From: OFTM10 sp964344055
GTDB taxonomy: Bacteria > Actinomycetota > Acidimicrobiia > Acidimicrobiales > Aldehydirespiratoraceae
Length of the DNA: 64,000 nucleotides
Direction of reading: 5' to 3'
NCBI GenBank assembly: GCA_964344055.1
Contig: CAYFLT010000013.1
Location: forward strand, 1 to 64,000
This document shows positions 14,999 to 23,412 of the stretch, piece by piece. Under the pieces are notes generated by a model. The model searched no databases. It was given only the letters and a program-made list of their open reading frames with translations, and had not been told where the DNA came from. Positions within the stretch are counted from its first letter, which is position 1. Every line of letters begins with the position of its first letter. Position numbers and translations under genes: made by a program.

Positions 14999-17773
14999 AT
15001 GGTGCGGCGTTTCATCGGGGTCATGACTGTGCTCGCGACCCTGGGGGCAATGGTGACCACGGTCATCACCGCGGAGGTCGAGCCTGCGTGGGCGGCCCCA
15101 CCTCCGGTCATGATCGCCGCTGGCTACTCGGGCCCCATCAACGACGCGGTGTTCGATCCCACTGCCGGCCTGGTCTACGCCTCAGTGCCGTCGACCGATC
15201 TGAGCAATCCGAACCGGGTCGTCGCCTTCTCTCCTGCCACCGGTGCCGTCGAGTGGTCGGTCTTCGTCGGGAGCGAGCCCGACGTCGTCGCGCTGGCCGA
15301 CGACTCCAGCAAGCTGTACGTCGGCCTCGACGGCGCAGCCAGCATCGCTCGCGTCGACATCGCCTCGAGGTCGGTCGATCTCACGTTCGGGCTGGGCAGT
15401 GGTTTCTACGGGCCCCGCTACGCCGAGGACATCGAGGTGCTCCCGGGGCAGCCGGGCGTGGTGGTCGTCTCGATGATCCGCAAGGCCGTCTCGCCGCGTC
15501 ACGACGGTGTCGCCGTCTTCGACAACGGCATCGCCCGTCCGAACGTGACGGGGAGTCACACCGGTGCGAATGTCATCGAGGCCGCATCGGCGAACACCGT
15601 CTACGGCTACACGAACGAGACGTCGGGTTACGGCTTCTGGACGCTCACCGTCGATGCCAACGGCGTGACGGCCGCACCGGCGGCAACGACCGCGATCCGT
15701 GGCTACTACGTCGATCTCGAGTTTCACGGTGGACGGGTCTACGCGTCGTCGGGGGCGGTGATCGACCCGGGCTCGACCGAGACGATCGCCACCTTGCCGC
15801 ACAGCAGCAGCCGTGTTCGCCCCCTCGTCTCGGGCAGCACGGTCTGGCACGTCGACGAGTCGGAATCCGACCTGATCGCATTCGATGCCAACACATTCGC
15901 CCAGATCGGCGACCCGATCGCCCTCACCAACGCCATCGGCGTGCAGGGGATGATCGAGACCTCGGCCGGACTCCTGATCTGGACCGAGTTCGGCTACACG
16001 ACTCTCGCCCAGCCACAGCCACCTCGACCCGAGCGGCCGGTGGTCGTGAATTCTGCCATCGCGAGCGTGGATGGTTCGGTGATCTACGCGACGATCGGAG
16101 CGACCTCGCCCGAGCACGCCAACTCCGTCATCGCAATGAGGGCATCGGATCTGGCCGTCCTTTGGTCGACGTGGGTCGGAAGCGAGCCCGACGTCATGGC
16201 CGTGTCCGACGACGGGGGGAAGCTGTACGTGGGCCTCCTGGGAGGTGCAGGAATCGCACGGGTCGACCTGACGAGCCGGGCGGTCGACCAGTCGTTCGCT
16301 CTCGGAAGCGGATTCGGGCCCCTGTATGCCAACGACATCGAGGTGCTGCCGGGATCCGCGGATGTCATCGCCGTGTCGCTGAAGGTGAAGGGCAGTTCCC
16401 CGAACCACGCCGGCGTGGCGATCTTCGACAACGGCGTCAAGCGCCCCAATGTCACCCCCGGCCACACGGGATCGAACGTGATCGAAGCCGCGTCTGCGTC
16501 GACCCTCTACGGCTACAAAAACAGCTCCAGCGGATTCTGGTTCTACACCCTGACCGTTGATGCCGATGGAGTCACCAGGACCGACTCGACGAAGACCGCC
16601 ATCTCGGGCTTCAGCGTGGACATCGCCTATGACGACGGTCGGATCTACGGTTCGAACGGTGCCGTCATCGATGCATTGACCAAGGCCCACCTCGGGACAT
16701 TCCAGGCTTCCAGCGTGAGGCGGCCTCAGGTGACCGGCGGTGAGGTGCACCTGTGGAATGGCTTGGGAGACAGTGGCATCAAGACCTTCTCCACCGCCAC
16801 GTTCGTCCAGGTGGGAGACACCCAGTCGGTTTACACCCCGGCGGGCGTTCCACATGGCTTCGTCCACACCCCCTTCGGGTTCTTCGTGTGGACGACGGAG
16901 GCGTACGGGTATGCCGCCGCAGCTCCGCCCATGGGCTGGATCGAAGGTGTCGTGACGGCGGAGGACACCGGCCTCGCCGTCCACTCGGTGTGCGTCGCGA
17001 TCACCGACGGACTGTCGACCGTGGAGACCACGACCACGAACGAGGATGGCTACTACTCGATGAGGCTTCCCGCCGGCACGTACTACGTGCTCTTCGCGGA
17101 GTGCCAGTTCCTCGACTACTTCTCAGAGTGGTTCGACGACCGTTCCGCGCTGGGCCCCGACCCTGCGGATCCTGTGGTGGTCACAGAGGGAGCCTTCCTG
17201 TGGGTGGGTGCCGAGCTCGCTCCGCTCTTCACCGACGTCCCACGCAACTCGTTCTACTTCGCCGATGTCATCTGGCTCCGCCTCTCTGGCATCACGACGG
17301 GTTGCGGCTCGGGGCAGTACTGCCCGGACTCGCCGGTCACCCGAGAGGAGATGGCCGCGTTCATCGCACGGATCTGGCGGCTGTTCGGAGGAACCTGCAG
17401 TAGCAGTGGACTGCCATTCCATGATGTGCCGGAGTCGTCCTTCGCCTTCGACGACATCGCCTGCATCAGATCCCTCGGCATCACCACCGGGACGTCCCCG
17501 ACGACCTACTCGCCGAACGAGCTCGTCACCCGAGGGCAGATGGCGGCGTTCCTGGCCAGGCTCTGGGAAGCCTTCGGACGGGACTGCCCAGTGGTGTCCC
17601 TACCGTTCACCGACGTCCCGACGACCTTCTTCGCACGAGACGGGGTCAGCTGCATCTACGACCTCGGGATCACCACCGGGACGTCCCCGACGACGTACTC
17701 GCCGACCCATGACGTCACCCGGAGTCAGATGGCGGCCTTCATCGCCAGGATGGGGCGGCTGCTTTCGGTGTAG
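14999..17773 (+). CDS. Secreted beta-propeller protein with C-terminal SLH domains
   Basis: The start ATG at 14999 follows GGGAGGAGAGG. The 924-residue product has a signal peptide (about 1-33, cut near AWAAP) and then two homologous propeller-like halves of about 310 residues each. These share WxxxVGSEPDVxAxxDDxxKLYVGL and the segment ending DIEVLPG. A carboxypeptidase-regulatory-like beta domain (about 645-735) and three SLH repeats (about 740-924) follow, each with FxDVP and an ITTG-x-YxP-x-VTR-x-MAAF pattern. SLH domains suggest cell-surface attachment. The propeller has no catalytic signature that I recognise. Confidence 0.85.
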   Translation: MVRRFIGVMTVLATLGAMVTTVITAEVEPAWAAPPPVMIAAGYSGPINDAVFDPTAGLVYASVPSTDLSNPNRVVAFSPATGAVEWSVFVGSEPDVVALADDSSKLYVGLDGAASIARVDIASRSVDLTFGLGSGFYGPRYAEDIEVLPGQPGVVVVSMIRKAVSPRHDGVAVFDNGIARPNVTGSHTGANVIEAASANTVYGYTNETSGYGFWTLTVDANGVTAAPAATTAIRGYYVDLEFHGGRVYASSGAVIDPGSTETIATLPHSSSRVRPLVSGSTVWHVDESESDLIAFDANTFAQIGDPIALTNAIGVQGMIETSAGLLIWTEFGYTTLAQPQPPRPERPVVVNSAIASVDGSVIYATIGATSPEHANSVIAMRASDLAVLWSTWVGSEPDVMAVSDDGGKLYVGLLGGAGIARVDLTSRAVDQSFALGSGFGPLYANDIEVLPGSADVIAVSLKVKGSSPNHAGVAIFDNGVKRPNVTPGHTGSNVIEAASASTLYGYKNSSSGFWFYTLTVDADGVTRTDSTKTAISGFSVDIAYDDGRIYGSNGAVIDALTKAHLGTFQASSVRRPQVTGGEVHLWNGLGDSGIKTFSTATFVQVGDTQSVYTPAGVPHGFVHTPFGFFVWTTEAYGYAAAAPPMGWIEGVVTAEDTGLAVHSVCVAITDGLSTVETTTTNEDGYYSMRLPAGTYYVLFAECQFLDYFSEWFDDRSALGPDPADPVVVTEGAFLWVGAELAPLFTDVPRNSFYFADVIWLRLSGITTGCGSGQYCPDSPVTREEMAAFIARIWRLFGGTCSSSGLPFHDVPESSFAFDDIACIRSLGITTGTSPTTYSPNELVTRGQMAAFLARLWEAFGRDCPVVSLPFTDVPTTFFARDGVSCIYDLGITTGTSPTTYSPTHDVTRSQMAAFIARMGRLLSV

Positions 17774-17780
17774 CCAGGGC

Positions 17781-19017
17781 TCAGAGGGTCTTGTCGATTT
17801 CGGGCGTGGCCTGGTTGGCGGGTTCGGTGCCGCGGAACCGGGTCGCGCCGACCATCACGACCGCGAAGGCGAAGAGTCCGGAGGCGATCCAGGCGGCCTT
17901 CTCGCCGTGGCTGTCGTAGATCAGCGCAGCCGGCAGCGCGGTCAGGGCAGCGCCGAGAACCTCGACAGCCCCCATGAGTCCCAGGGCGGCGGCCTGACGC
18001 TGCTCCGGCACTGCCCTCGAGACCGCCACCTGACCGGCGGTGAAGGCGAACGCGTCGGCGATGCCGAAGATGACCATCAGGATCACCGGGTAGATCAGCC
18101 CGGGCAGCAGACCGAAGGTCGTCGTGCCGAGCGCGACGACGGCCATACCCGCTACGGCGATCCGAGGTGGCCCGACCCGGTCGGCGGTCCGGCCGGCCAG
18201 CGGGCTCAGGAACAGGATGGGGACGGCGAGGAGGGTGAAGGCGATGGCGGTCTCCATCGAGCCCCCTCCCCGGTCCTTGAACATGACCGGCATGACCGAC
18301 TCCCATGCGCCGATCAGGGAGAAGTAGCCGAAGATGACGAGTAGTGCGCCCTGGAGACGGCGGATGCGCAGGAGGTCGTAGGACGATCGCCTGGCCTCGT
18401 CGATCTCGCCGCGATCCGGTGGAAGCCGCCACACCACGGGCAGGAACAGCACCATCCCGAGCCCCATGACGAGGAATGGAGTGCGGATGTCGCCTACCTC
18501 GACCAGCAGCGCCGACAACATCGGTCCGATGAGGAAGCCGGTCACCTCGCCGACGATGAGCCGTCCGAGGTTCTCGCCGACCCGCTCGGGANNNNNNNNN
18601 NCTGCGGCGCCGGCTCAGCAGCTGCGCCACCACCTCGGGATCGAGCACCGTGGCGGCCCGTCGGAGTCCCGGCATGATCAGCCCGCCGGCGAAGCCGAGG
18701 GCGCCCCGGGCCAGTGTCCAGGTCACGATGTCGTCGGCGACCACCATCGTGAGCAGGGCAGCCGCACTCAGGGCCACGCCTGCCGTGGCCATCTGCCGTC
18801 CGTAGCCCCGATCGGCGTAGCGGGCCAGGGTCACCTGGGCGAGGAACGCCGCGAGGAACCCGGCGGTGACCAGGACCCCGATCTCGCTGTCCTCGAACCC
18901 GAGTTCGTCGCGCAGTTCGCCGAGGATGGCGACGATCGAGGCCGCGGCCACACCGATGACGATCTGGTAGGGCAGGAGTTCGTTGCGAAGCTTTGTGGAG
19001 GGGGACGACGCAGCCAT
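17781..19017 (-). CDS. MFS transporter, interrupted by an assembly gap
   Basis: N-terminal part (from the ATG at 19017): helices with GFEDSEIGVLVTAGFLAAFL and the motif A-like ARYADRGYGRQ. C-terminal part: FLSPLAGRTADRVGPPR and a second half with EQRQAAALGLMGAVEVLG. The two parts are in different frames across the 10-N gap (18592-18601), so the gap has an unknown true size. The frames join naturally as a 12-helix drug- or metabolite-type exporter. It is convergent with the secreted propeller gene, with only 7 bp between the stops. Confidence 0.8.
18592..18601. other. Assembly gap (10 N)
   Basis: Unresolved bases lie inside the MFS transporter gene. The coding frame changes across the gap, so the placeholder length is not the true length. 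Confidence 0.99.
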
Positions 19018-19090
19018 GGAAGAGCGATGCTCTCACAGAATGCGGCTCCCGCCCGACTCCGATCAGCCACGTTCGCCCTAGCCTGGCTGC

Positions 19091-19945
19091 TTGCCCGTCG
19101 CCCTCGCCGCCTTCGCCAGTACGGTCCTCGGATTCGGTGACTTCTATGCCGGAGTCGGCGGACGGCGGAGCCCTCACCCGGGTGCGGTCATGTCGATGGC
19201 GTTCATCGCGTCGATCGTCGGCACGGTCGTCGCGGGCGTGTACGTGGTCCTGTTTCCGGCGGAGGAGTTCGGAGCCGACGATCTCGTCTGGTCGATCGCG
19301 GCAGCCGTTTTCGTCTCCCTGGCCCGGCCGCTCCTCTATCTCGGGATGGAGCGTGGCCCCATGGTCGTGTTCGCCCCGGTCCTCGGGGTGGTCTCCCTCG
19401 TCGTTCCGGCGATCGCGGCCCCGATCGTCGGCGAGTCGCTCGGTGGTCTCGAACTCGCCGGCGTGCTGCTGGCGATTCCTGCAGTCGTGCTGATCGTCGC
19501 AGAGGGCCGTCTTCCGACGATCACCCTGCTCCGGTCCAGCCAGGCGCTCCCACTCGGGGCCACGGTCGGTGCGCTCATCGCGGGTGTCTCGATCTGCCTC
19601 GGTCCGGTCGATGAGGGCGCGGGTGCGATGCCCGCGCTCATCACCCAGATCGGGGCGGTGTTGTTGATCCCGATCGTGACCCGCCCCATTCGTCCGATGT
19701 CGCCCCTCGGAGGCCCGGTCATGCGGTTCGGCATCCTCGTCGGCCTGATCGACATCAGCGCGGTGATCTCGAGCGCGATCGCGTTCCAGCGCGGCAATGT
19801 CGCGGTCGTTGCGGCGATCATGGCGTTCGCCCCTGCGATCACGATCGCCCTCGCGCACCGTCTGCTCGACGAGCGCGTTCAGCGGTGGCAGTGGCTCGGT
19901 GCCGGCCTGGCGTCGGTCTGCGTCGTGTTGTTCGCCCTGGCCTAG
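19091..19945 (+). CDS. EamA/DMT-family transporter
   Basis: The 284-residue protein has ten hydrophobic segments in two repeated halves of five, the EamA pattern. LARPLLYLGMERGPMVVFAP closes the first half and AIAFQRGNVAVVAAIMAF the second. The frame begins at a TTG at 19091, the only start that retains the first helix. The substrate is unknown. It converges on the thiolase gene with a 4-nt overlap of the stops. Confidence 0.8.
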   Translation: MPVALAAFASTVLGFGDFYAGVGGRRSPHPGAVMSMAFIASIVGTVVAGVYVVLFPAEEFGADDLVWSIAAAVFVSLARPLLYLGMERGPMVVFAPVLGVVSLVVPAIAAPIVGESLGGLELAGVLLAIPAVVLIVAEGRLPTITLLRSSQALPLGATVGALIAGVSICLGPVDEGAGAMPALITQIGAVLLIPIVTRPIRPMSPLGGPVMRFGILVGLIDISAVISSAIAFQRGNVAVVAAIMAFAPAITIALAHRLLDERVQRWQWLGAGLASVCVVLFALA

Positions 19946-21174
19946 ACGGACTCGACCACGAAACAGGCGGTGGTGGCGGTGCTGCCGCCGATGTTGAGCG
20001 TTGCGGCCCGACGGGCGCCGTCGACCTGATAGTCGCCGGCGGTCTCCGAAACCTGCTTCGTGGCATCGACGAGCATCCGTGCGCCCGTAGCGCCCACGGG
20101 GTGGCCGCCTCCGATGAGTCCGCCGCTCGGATTGACCGGCATGTCGCCATCACGTTCGAGACGGCCGTCCTCGACCGCCTTCCAGCTCTCCCCAGGGCCG
20201 GTGATGCCGAAGTGGTCGATCGCCAGGTACTCGGAGGGCGTCATGCAGTCGTGGGTCTCGATCAGATCGAGGTCGTCGACGCCCACGATGCCGGCCCGGT
20301 CGAAGGCGTCGGTGATGGCCTTGCGGACGTGGGGCATGACGTAGACGTCGTCGGCCGAACGCTCGAACTTCTGGTCGATGGGCAGGCCGACGGTGCTGTG
20401 GCCCCAGCCGGCGATTCGAGCCCGACCCCGCGTCGCGCCCCCATTGGCTTCCAGCCAGCGGTCCGACACGAGAACGACGCCGGCGGCGCCGTCGGTGATC
20501 TGGGTGACGTCGTTGCGGCGGAGCCGGCCCTGGACGACGGGGTTGACGTGATCGTCGGTGCCGAAGGAGTCGGAGGTGAACTGCCAAGCCCTCGTTTGGG
20601 CGTTGGGGTTGTCCTTCGCGTTGCGGAGGTTCAGCTCACCGATGGCCCGGAGGTGGGCGTCATCGAGGCCGAACCGGGCGTCGTACTCGTCGGCCACCCG
20701 GTCGAAGGCATACGGCCAGAAGAACTCGATCCCCTCGGTCTCGTGGCCGACCCAGGCGGCGGCCGTCTGCACGCCCGCCGCCTGGGCGCCGGGCATGTTC
20801 TTCTCCTGCTCGACGCCGAGCACGAGGATGCAGTCGTAGCGGCCCGACTCGATTTCCGCCATCGCCGACAGGGTCGCCATCGACGCCGACGCACAGGCGG
20901 CTTCATGGCGCATCGAGGGAACGCCCCACAGTTCGGGGATGACCGTGGCGGGCATGGCGCCGAGGTGCCCCTGGCCGTTGTAGAGCTGGCCGAAGGCGTT
21001 GCCGACGTGGATGGACTCGACCTGCTCGGGGCCGATGCCCGCGTCGTCGAGGGTGGCGGTGACCGCCTCGCGCACCAGGTCGGCAACGTCCTGGTCTCGT
21101 TTTGCGATGTTCACCGCGAAGTCGGTCTGGTGGCCGCCGAGGATGGTGACCGCGGAGTTCGAGGGCGTGCTCAT
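19942..21174 (-). CDS. Thiolase-family acetyl-CoA acyltransferase
   Basis: The 410-residue protein has the nucleophile in HEAACASASMA (Cys94), a late GGGHPVGATGARM with the catalytic His, and NIGGSTATTACFV near the C-terminus. The spacing resembles the SCP-x/DitF-type thiolases acting on bulky or steroid-like acyl-CoAs more than FadA. The start overlaps the stop of the acyl-CoA ligase gene by 4 nt. The pair is controlled by the TetR gene upstream. A thiolytic step after CoA activation is the likely role. Confidence 0.88.
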   Translation of the reverse strand: MSTPSNSAVTILGGHQTDFAVNIAKRDQDVADLVREAVTATLDDAGIGPEQVESIHVGNAFGQLYNGQGHLGAMPATVIPELWGVPSMRHEAACASASMATLSAMAEIESGRYDCILVLGVEQEKNMPGAQAAGVQTAAAWVGHETEGIEFFWPYAFDRVADEYDARFGLDDAHLRAIGELNLRNAKDNPNAQTRAWQFTSDSFGTDDHVNPVVQGRLRRNDVTQITDGAAGVVLVSDRWLEANGGATRGRARIAGWGHSTVGLPIDQKFERSADDVYVMPHVRKAITDAFDRAGIVGVDDLDLIETHDCMTPSEYLAIDHFGITGPGESWKAVEDGRLERDGDMPVNPSGGLIGGGHPVGATGARMLVDATKQVSETAGDYQVDGARRAATLNIGGSTATTACFVVESV

Positions 21175-22724
21175 GAGTTCTCCCAGAGGGCTCGGAGTTC
21201 GGGCTTGACGACCTTGCCCACCGGATTGCGGGGGAGGGCGTCGATCAATTCGAGGCGTTCGGGCAGTTTGTAGCTGGCCACCTCCTGCTCGCGGAGGTGT
21301 TCGATGACGTCATCGAGTGTCGGTGCGGTGTCCGGTGCTGCGACCGCGAAGACCCCCATCTTCTCGCCGAGGTCGCGATCCGGATAGCCGACCGCCGCGC
21401 ACTCGACGATGGCGTCGTGGCCGGCGATGAGGGCCTCCATCTCGGCGGCGGAGATGTTCATCCCGCCCCGGATGATGATGTCCTTGGCCCGTTCGACGAA
21501 CCGGAGGAGGCGCGGCGGATCGTCGTCGCCGGCCAGCTCGAAGATGTCGCCGGTGCGGTAGAAGCCGTCGGTGTCGAACTCTTCGCCGGTGGAGCCGACG
21601 TAGCCGTCGAACACGGTGGCGCCCCGGAACCGCAGCTCGCCCTGCCGGCTGGTGCCGGTGATCTCCTCACCGCTGTCGAGATCCACGAGCCGGACTTCGA
21701 CGCCGCGGCGGGTCGGCACCGGGAAGTACCGGGCCCGCTCGGTGGGGTCGGGGACCGACGCCATGGTCGAGAGGAGGGCTGCGCCTTCGTTCGAGCCGAA
21801 CACGTTGATGATCTCGATGCCCCGCTTCTGCCAGCCCTCCACCATCCACGGGTCGAGCGGAGCCGATCCCGACGAGATTGCCCGGATGCTCGAGAGGTCG
21901 AGCTGGTCCAGCATCGCCTCGTTGGCGAGCAACATGTTGAGCGCTGCGGGAGGAACGACCGTGTAGCTGATCTTCTCGCCCTGGATCTGGCCGAGGAAGA
22001 CCTGCAGATCGAGGGGCTGGTGCAGGTGCAGCAGTGCACCGGCCTCTGCCCACGGCACCAACATTCCGCCGATTCCGGCCATGTTGACGATCGGGAACGG
22101 GCACAGGATGTGGTCGTCCTCGGTGATTCCGAGCTCGCTGACCTGGAAAGTGCTCGACGCCATCCACATCGCGTGGGTGCGGGGCACCCCCTTCGGTGTG
22201 CCCGTGGTGCCCGACGTCCAGCAGATGGTGGCGACATCGTCAGCCGCAAGGTCAAACGCTGGGGGACAGGCACCCGTTTGACCTTTGGGGCCGATGACCT
22301 GCCCATCGCCGAACTCGGCCATCACCGCGGCGACGGAGTCGATCTGGTCGGGCCGGTCGGGGCGGTCGGCGGTGCCGAACAGGCCGATCTCGGCAGTGCC
22401 GATGCCGTGGCGGAGCTCGTGGGCTCGGTGCTGGATCGGGAAGGGGACGGCCACCACGCCGATCCGGAGGCAGGCGAGGATGGTGATCGGCAGCTCGACG
22501 ACGTTGGGGAGCTGGATGCCCACCGCGTCGCCGGCTTCGGCCCCTGCCTCCAGGAGAGCCGCGGCCGCGCTGTCGATCGCGGCGTCGAGTTCGCTCCAGG
22601 TGTAGCGCTGGGGGTCACCGCCGTAGAACGTGGCCCGGTTCGGCGCGTCGACCAGTGCCGGCTGGTCCGGTCGTGCGGAGACGGCTCGCCGGACGAGGTC
22701 GTCGATGGTCTGCGGGTCGCTCAT
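21171..22724 (-). CDS. AMP-forming acyl-CoA synthetase
   Basis: The 517-residue protein has the ANL motifs CWTSGTTGTPKG (phosphate loop), GSNEGAA, YRTGDIFEL and RAKDIIIRGGMNIS, with the terminal catalytic Lys in PRNPVGKVVKPEL. It activates a carboxylic acid to the CoA ester. The ATG at 22724 overlaps the TetR stop (ATGA). A palindromic repeat at 22248-22285 is read through in frame and encodes an extra Gly/Pro/Cys-containing segment just before the phosphate loop. Confidence 0.9.
   Translation of the reverse strand: MSDPQTIDDLVRRAVSARPDQPALVDAPNRATFYGGDPQRYTWSELDAAIDSAAAALLEAGAEAGDAVGIQLPNVVELPITILACLRIGVVAVPFPIQHRAHELRHGIGTAEIGLFGTADRPDRPDQIDSVAAVMAEFGDGQVIGPKGQTGACPPAFDLAADDVATICWTSGTTGTPKGVPRTHAMWMASSTFQVSELGITEDDHILCPFPIVNMAGIGGMLVPWAEAGALLHLHQPLDLQVFLGQIQGEKISYTVVPPAALNMLLANEAMLDQLDLSSIRAISSGSAPLDPWMVEGWQKRGIEIINVFGSNEGAALLSTMASVPDPTERARYFPVPTRRGVEVRLVDLDSGEEITGTSRQGELRFRGATVFDGYVGSTGEEFDTDGFYRTGDIFELAGDDDPPRLLRFVERAKDIIIRGGMNISAAEMEALIAGHDAIVECAAVGYPDRDLGEKMGVFAVAAPDTAPTLDDVIEHLREQEVASYKLPERLELIDALPRNPVGKVVKPELRALWENS
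22248..22285. repeat. Palindromic repeat inside the acyl-CoA synthetase gene
   Basis: AAGGTCAAACG (22248-22258) and CGTTTGACCTT (22275-22285) are perfect 11-bp arms around the 16-bp centre CTGGGGGACAGGCACC. The reverse of that centre, GGTGCCTGTCCCC, resembles the centre of the intergenic palindrome at 44177-44221. It is translated without breaking the frame. Confidence 0.65.
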
Positions 22725-23350
22725 GACATGTCCCCCTCGGCGGTGAGCATGCCAGAAATCCCCGCAGCTAGTGCAGCCCGTACGGGCGTGGCGGCGGGTC
22801 GGAGGGCTCGAGGGTTGTTGATCCCCTGGGAGGCGATCATGAACGCCTCCGCCAGCGCGGCAGATTCGTCGGCCCGGTTCACGCTTCCGGCCTGCTGCAG
22901 TTCGGCGAAGACGGCGCTGAGGTGGTCGAGGGTGTGCTGTTCGGCGGACCGGTACGCGGCCCGCAGCGGCTGATGGTCGGGTAGCCGGCTGAGGGCCGTT
23001 CGGAAGACCAACGATTCGAGTCGAAAGAACGTCGCTTGCCATTCGACGAATGCGAGCACGGTCGGGGTAACGCCTTCCCTCTCGAAGCGTTCGACCGTCA
23101 GCTGCCGCGTCGATCCGTCCACGAGGTCGGCGAGCGTCTGCTCGAAGGCGGCGGTGAGTGCGTCGTCCTTGGTCCCGAAGTGGGAGTAGAAGGTGGCCGG
23201 CGAGCAGCCGGCCCGAGCCGCGACGGTGTCGGCGGTGAACGAACCCCCGGAGCGCAGGTCGTCGCGGACGGCCGCCACCAGGGCGACTCGCGTTCGCCGG
23301 CTCCTGGCGGTGAGGGTTTGGCTCGTGCGCGGCGCGGTGGTTGGAGTCAC
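22721..23350 (-). CDS. TetR-family regulator of the ligase-thiolase genes
   Basis: The 209-residue protein starts at a GTG. Its TetR helix-turn-helix reads FTADTVAARAGCSPATFYSHFGTKDDALTAAF, with the YSHFGTK end diagnostic. A ligand-binding domain follows with no named subfamily. It is co-transcribed with the ligase and thiolase and divergent from the carotenoid oxygenase. The 20-bp near-palindrome at 23376-23395 is its likely operator, so both directions would respond to one inducer. Confidence 0.87.
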   Translation of the reverse strand: MTPTTAPRTSQTLTARSRRTRVALVAAVRDDLRSGGSFTADTVAARAGCSPATFYSHFGTKDDALTAAFEQTLADLVDGSTRQLTVERFEREGVTPTVLAFVEWQATFFRLESLVFRTALSRLPDHQPLRAAYRSAEQHTLDHLSAVFAELQQAGSVNRADESAALAEAFMIASQGINNPRALRPAATPVRAALAAGISGMLTAEGDMS

Positions 23351-23354
23351 CCTC

Positions 23355-23395
23355 TTTACAGTGGCACAGTTTCTGGAGTATTACTAGTAAAACTC
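23355..23395 (+). promoter_or_regulatory. Promoter and TetR operator for the carotenoid oxygenase gene
   Basis: TTTACA (23355-23360) and TATTAC (23379-23384) are 18 bp apart. An inverted repeat at 23376-23395 with arms GAGTATTACT and AGTAAAACTC (nine of ten positions pair, centre TTACTAGTAA) covers the -10 box. Confidence 0.6.
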
Positions 23396-23412
23396 TACCA
23401 GGGGGTCGAGAC

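Noticed and set aside
15182..16984. Long minus-strand open frame opposite the propeller protein gene
   Set aside because: The composition is that of a shadow frame, with no recognisable domain. The plus strand has signal peptide, repeats and SLH domains.
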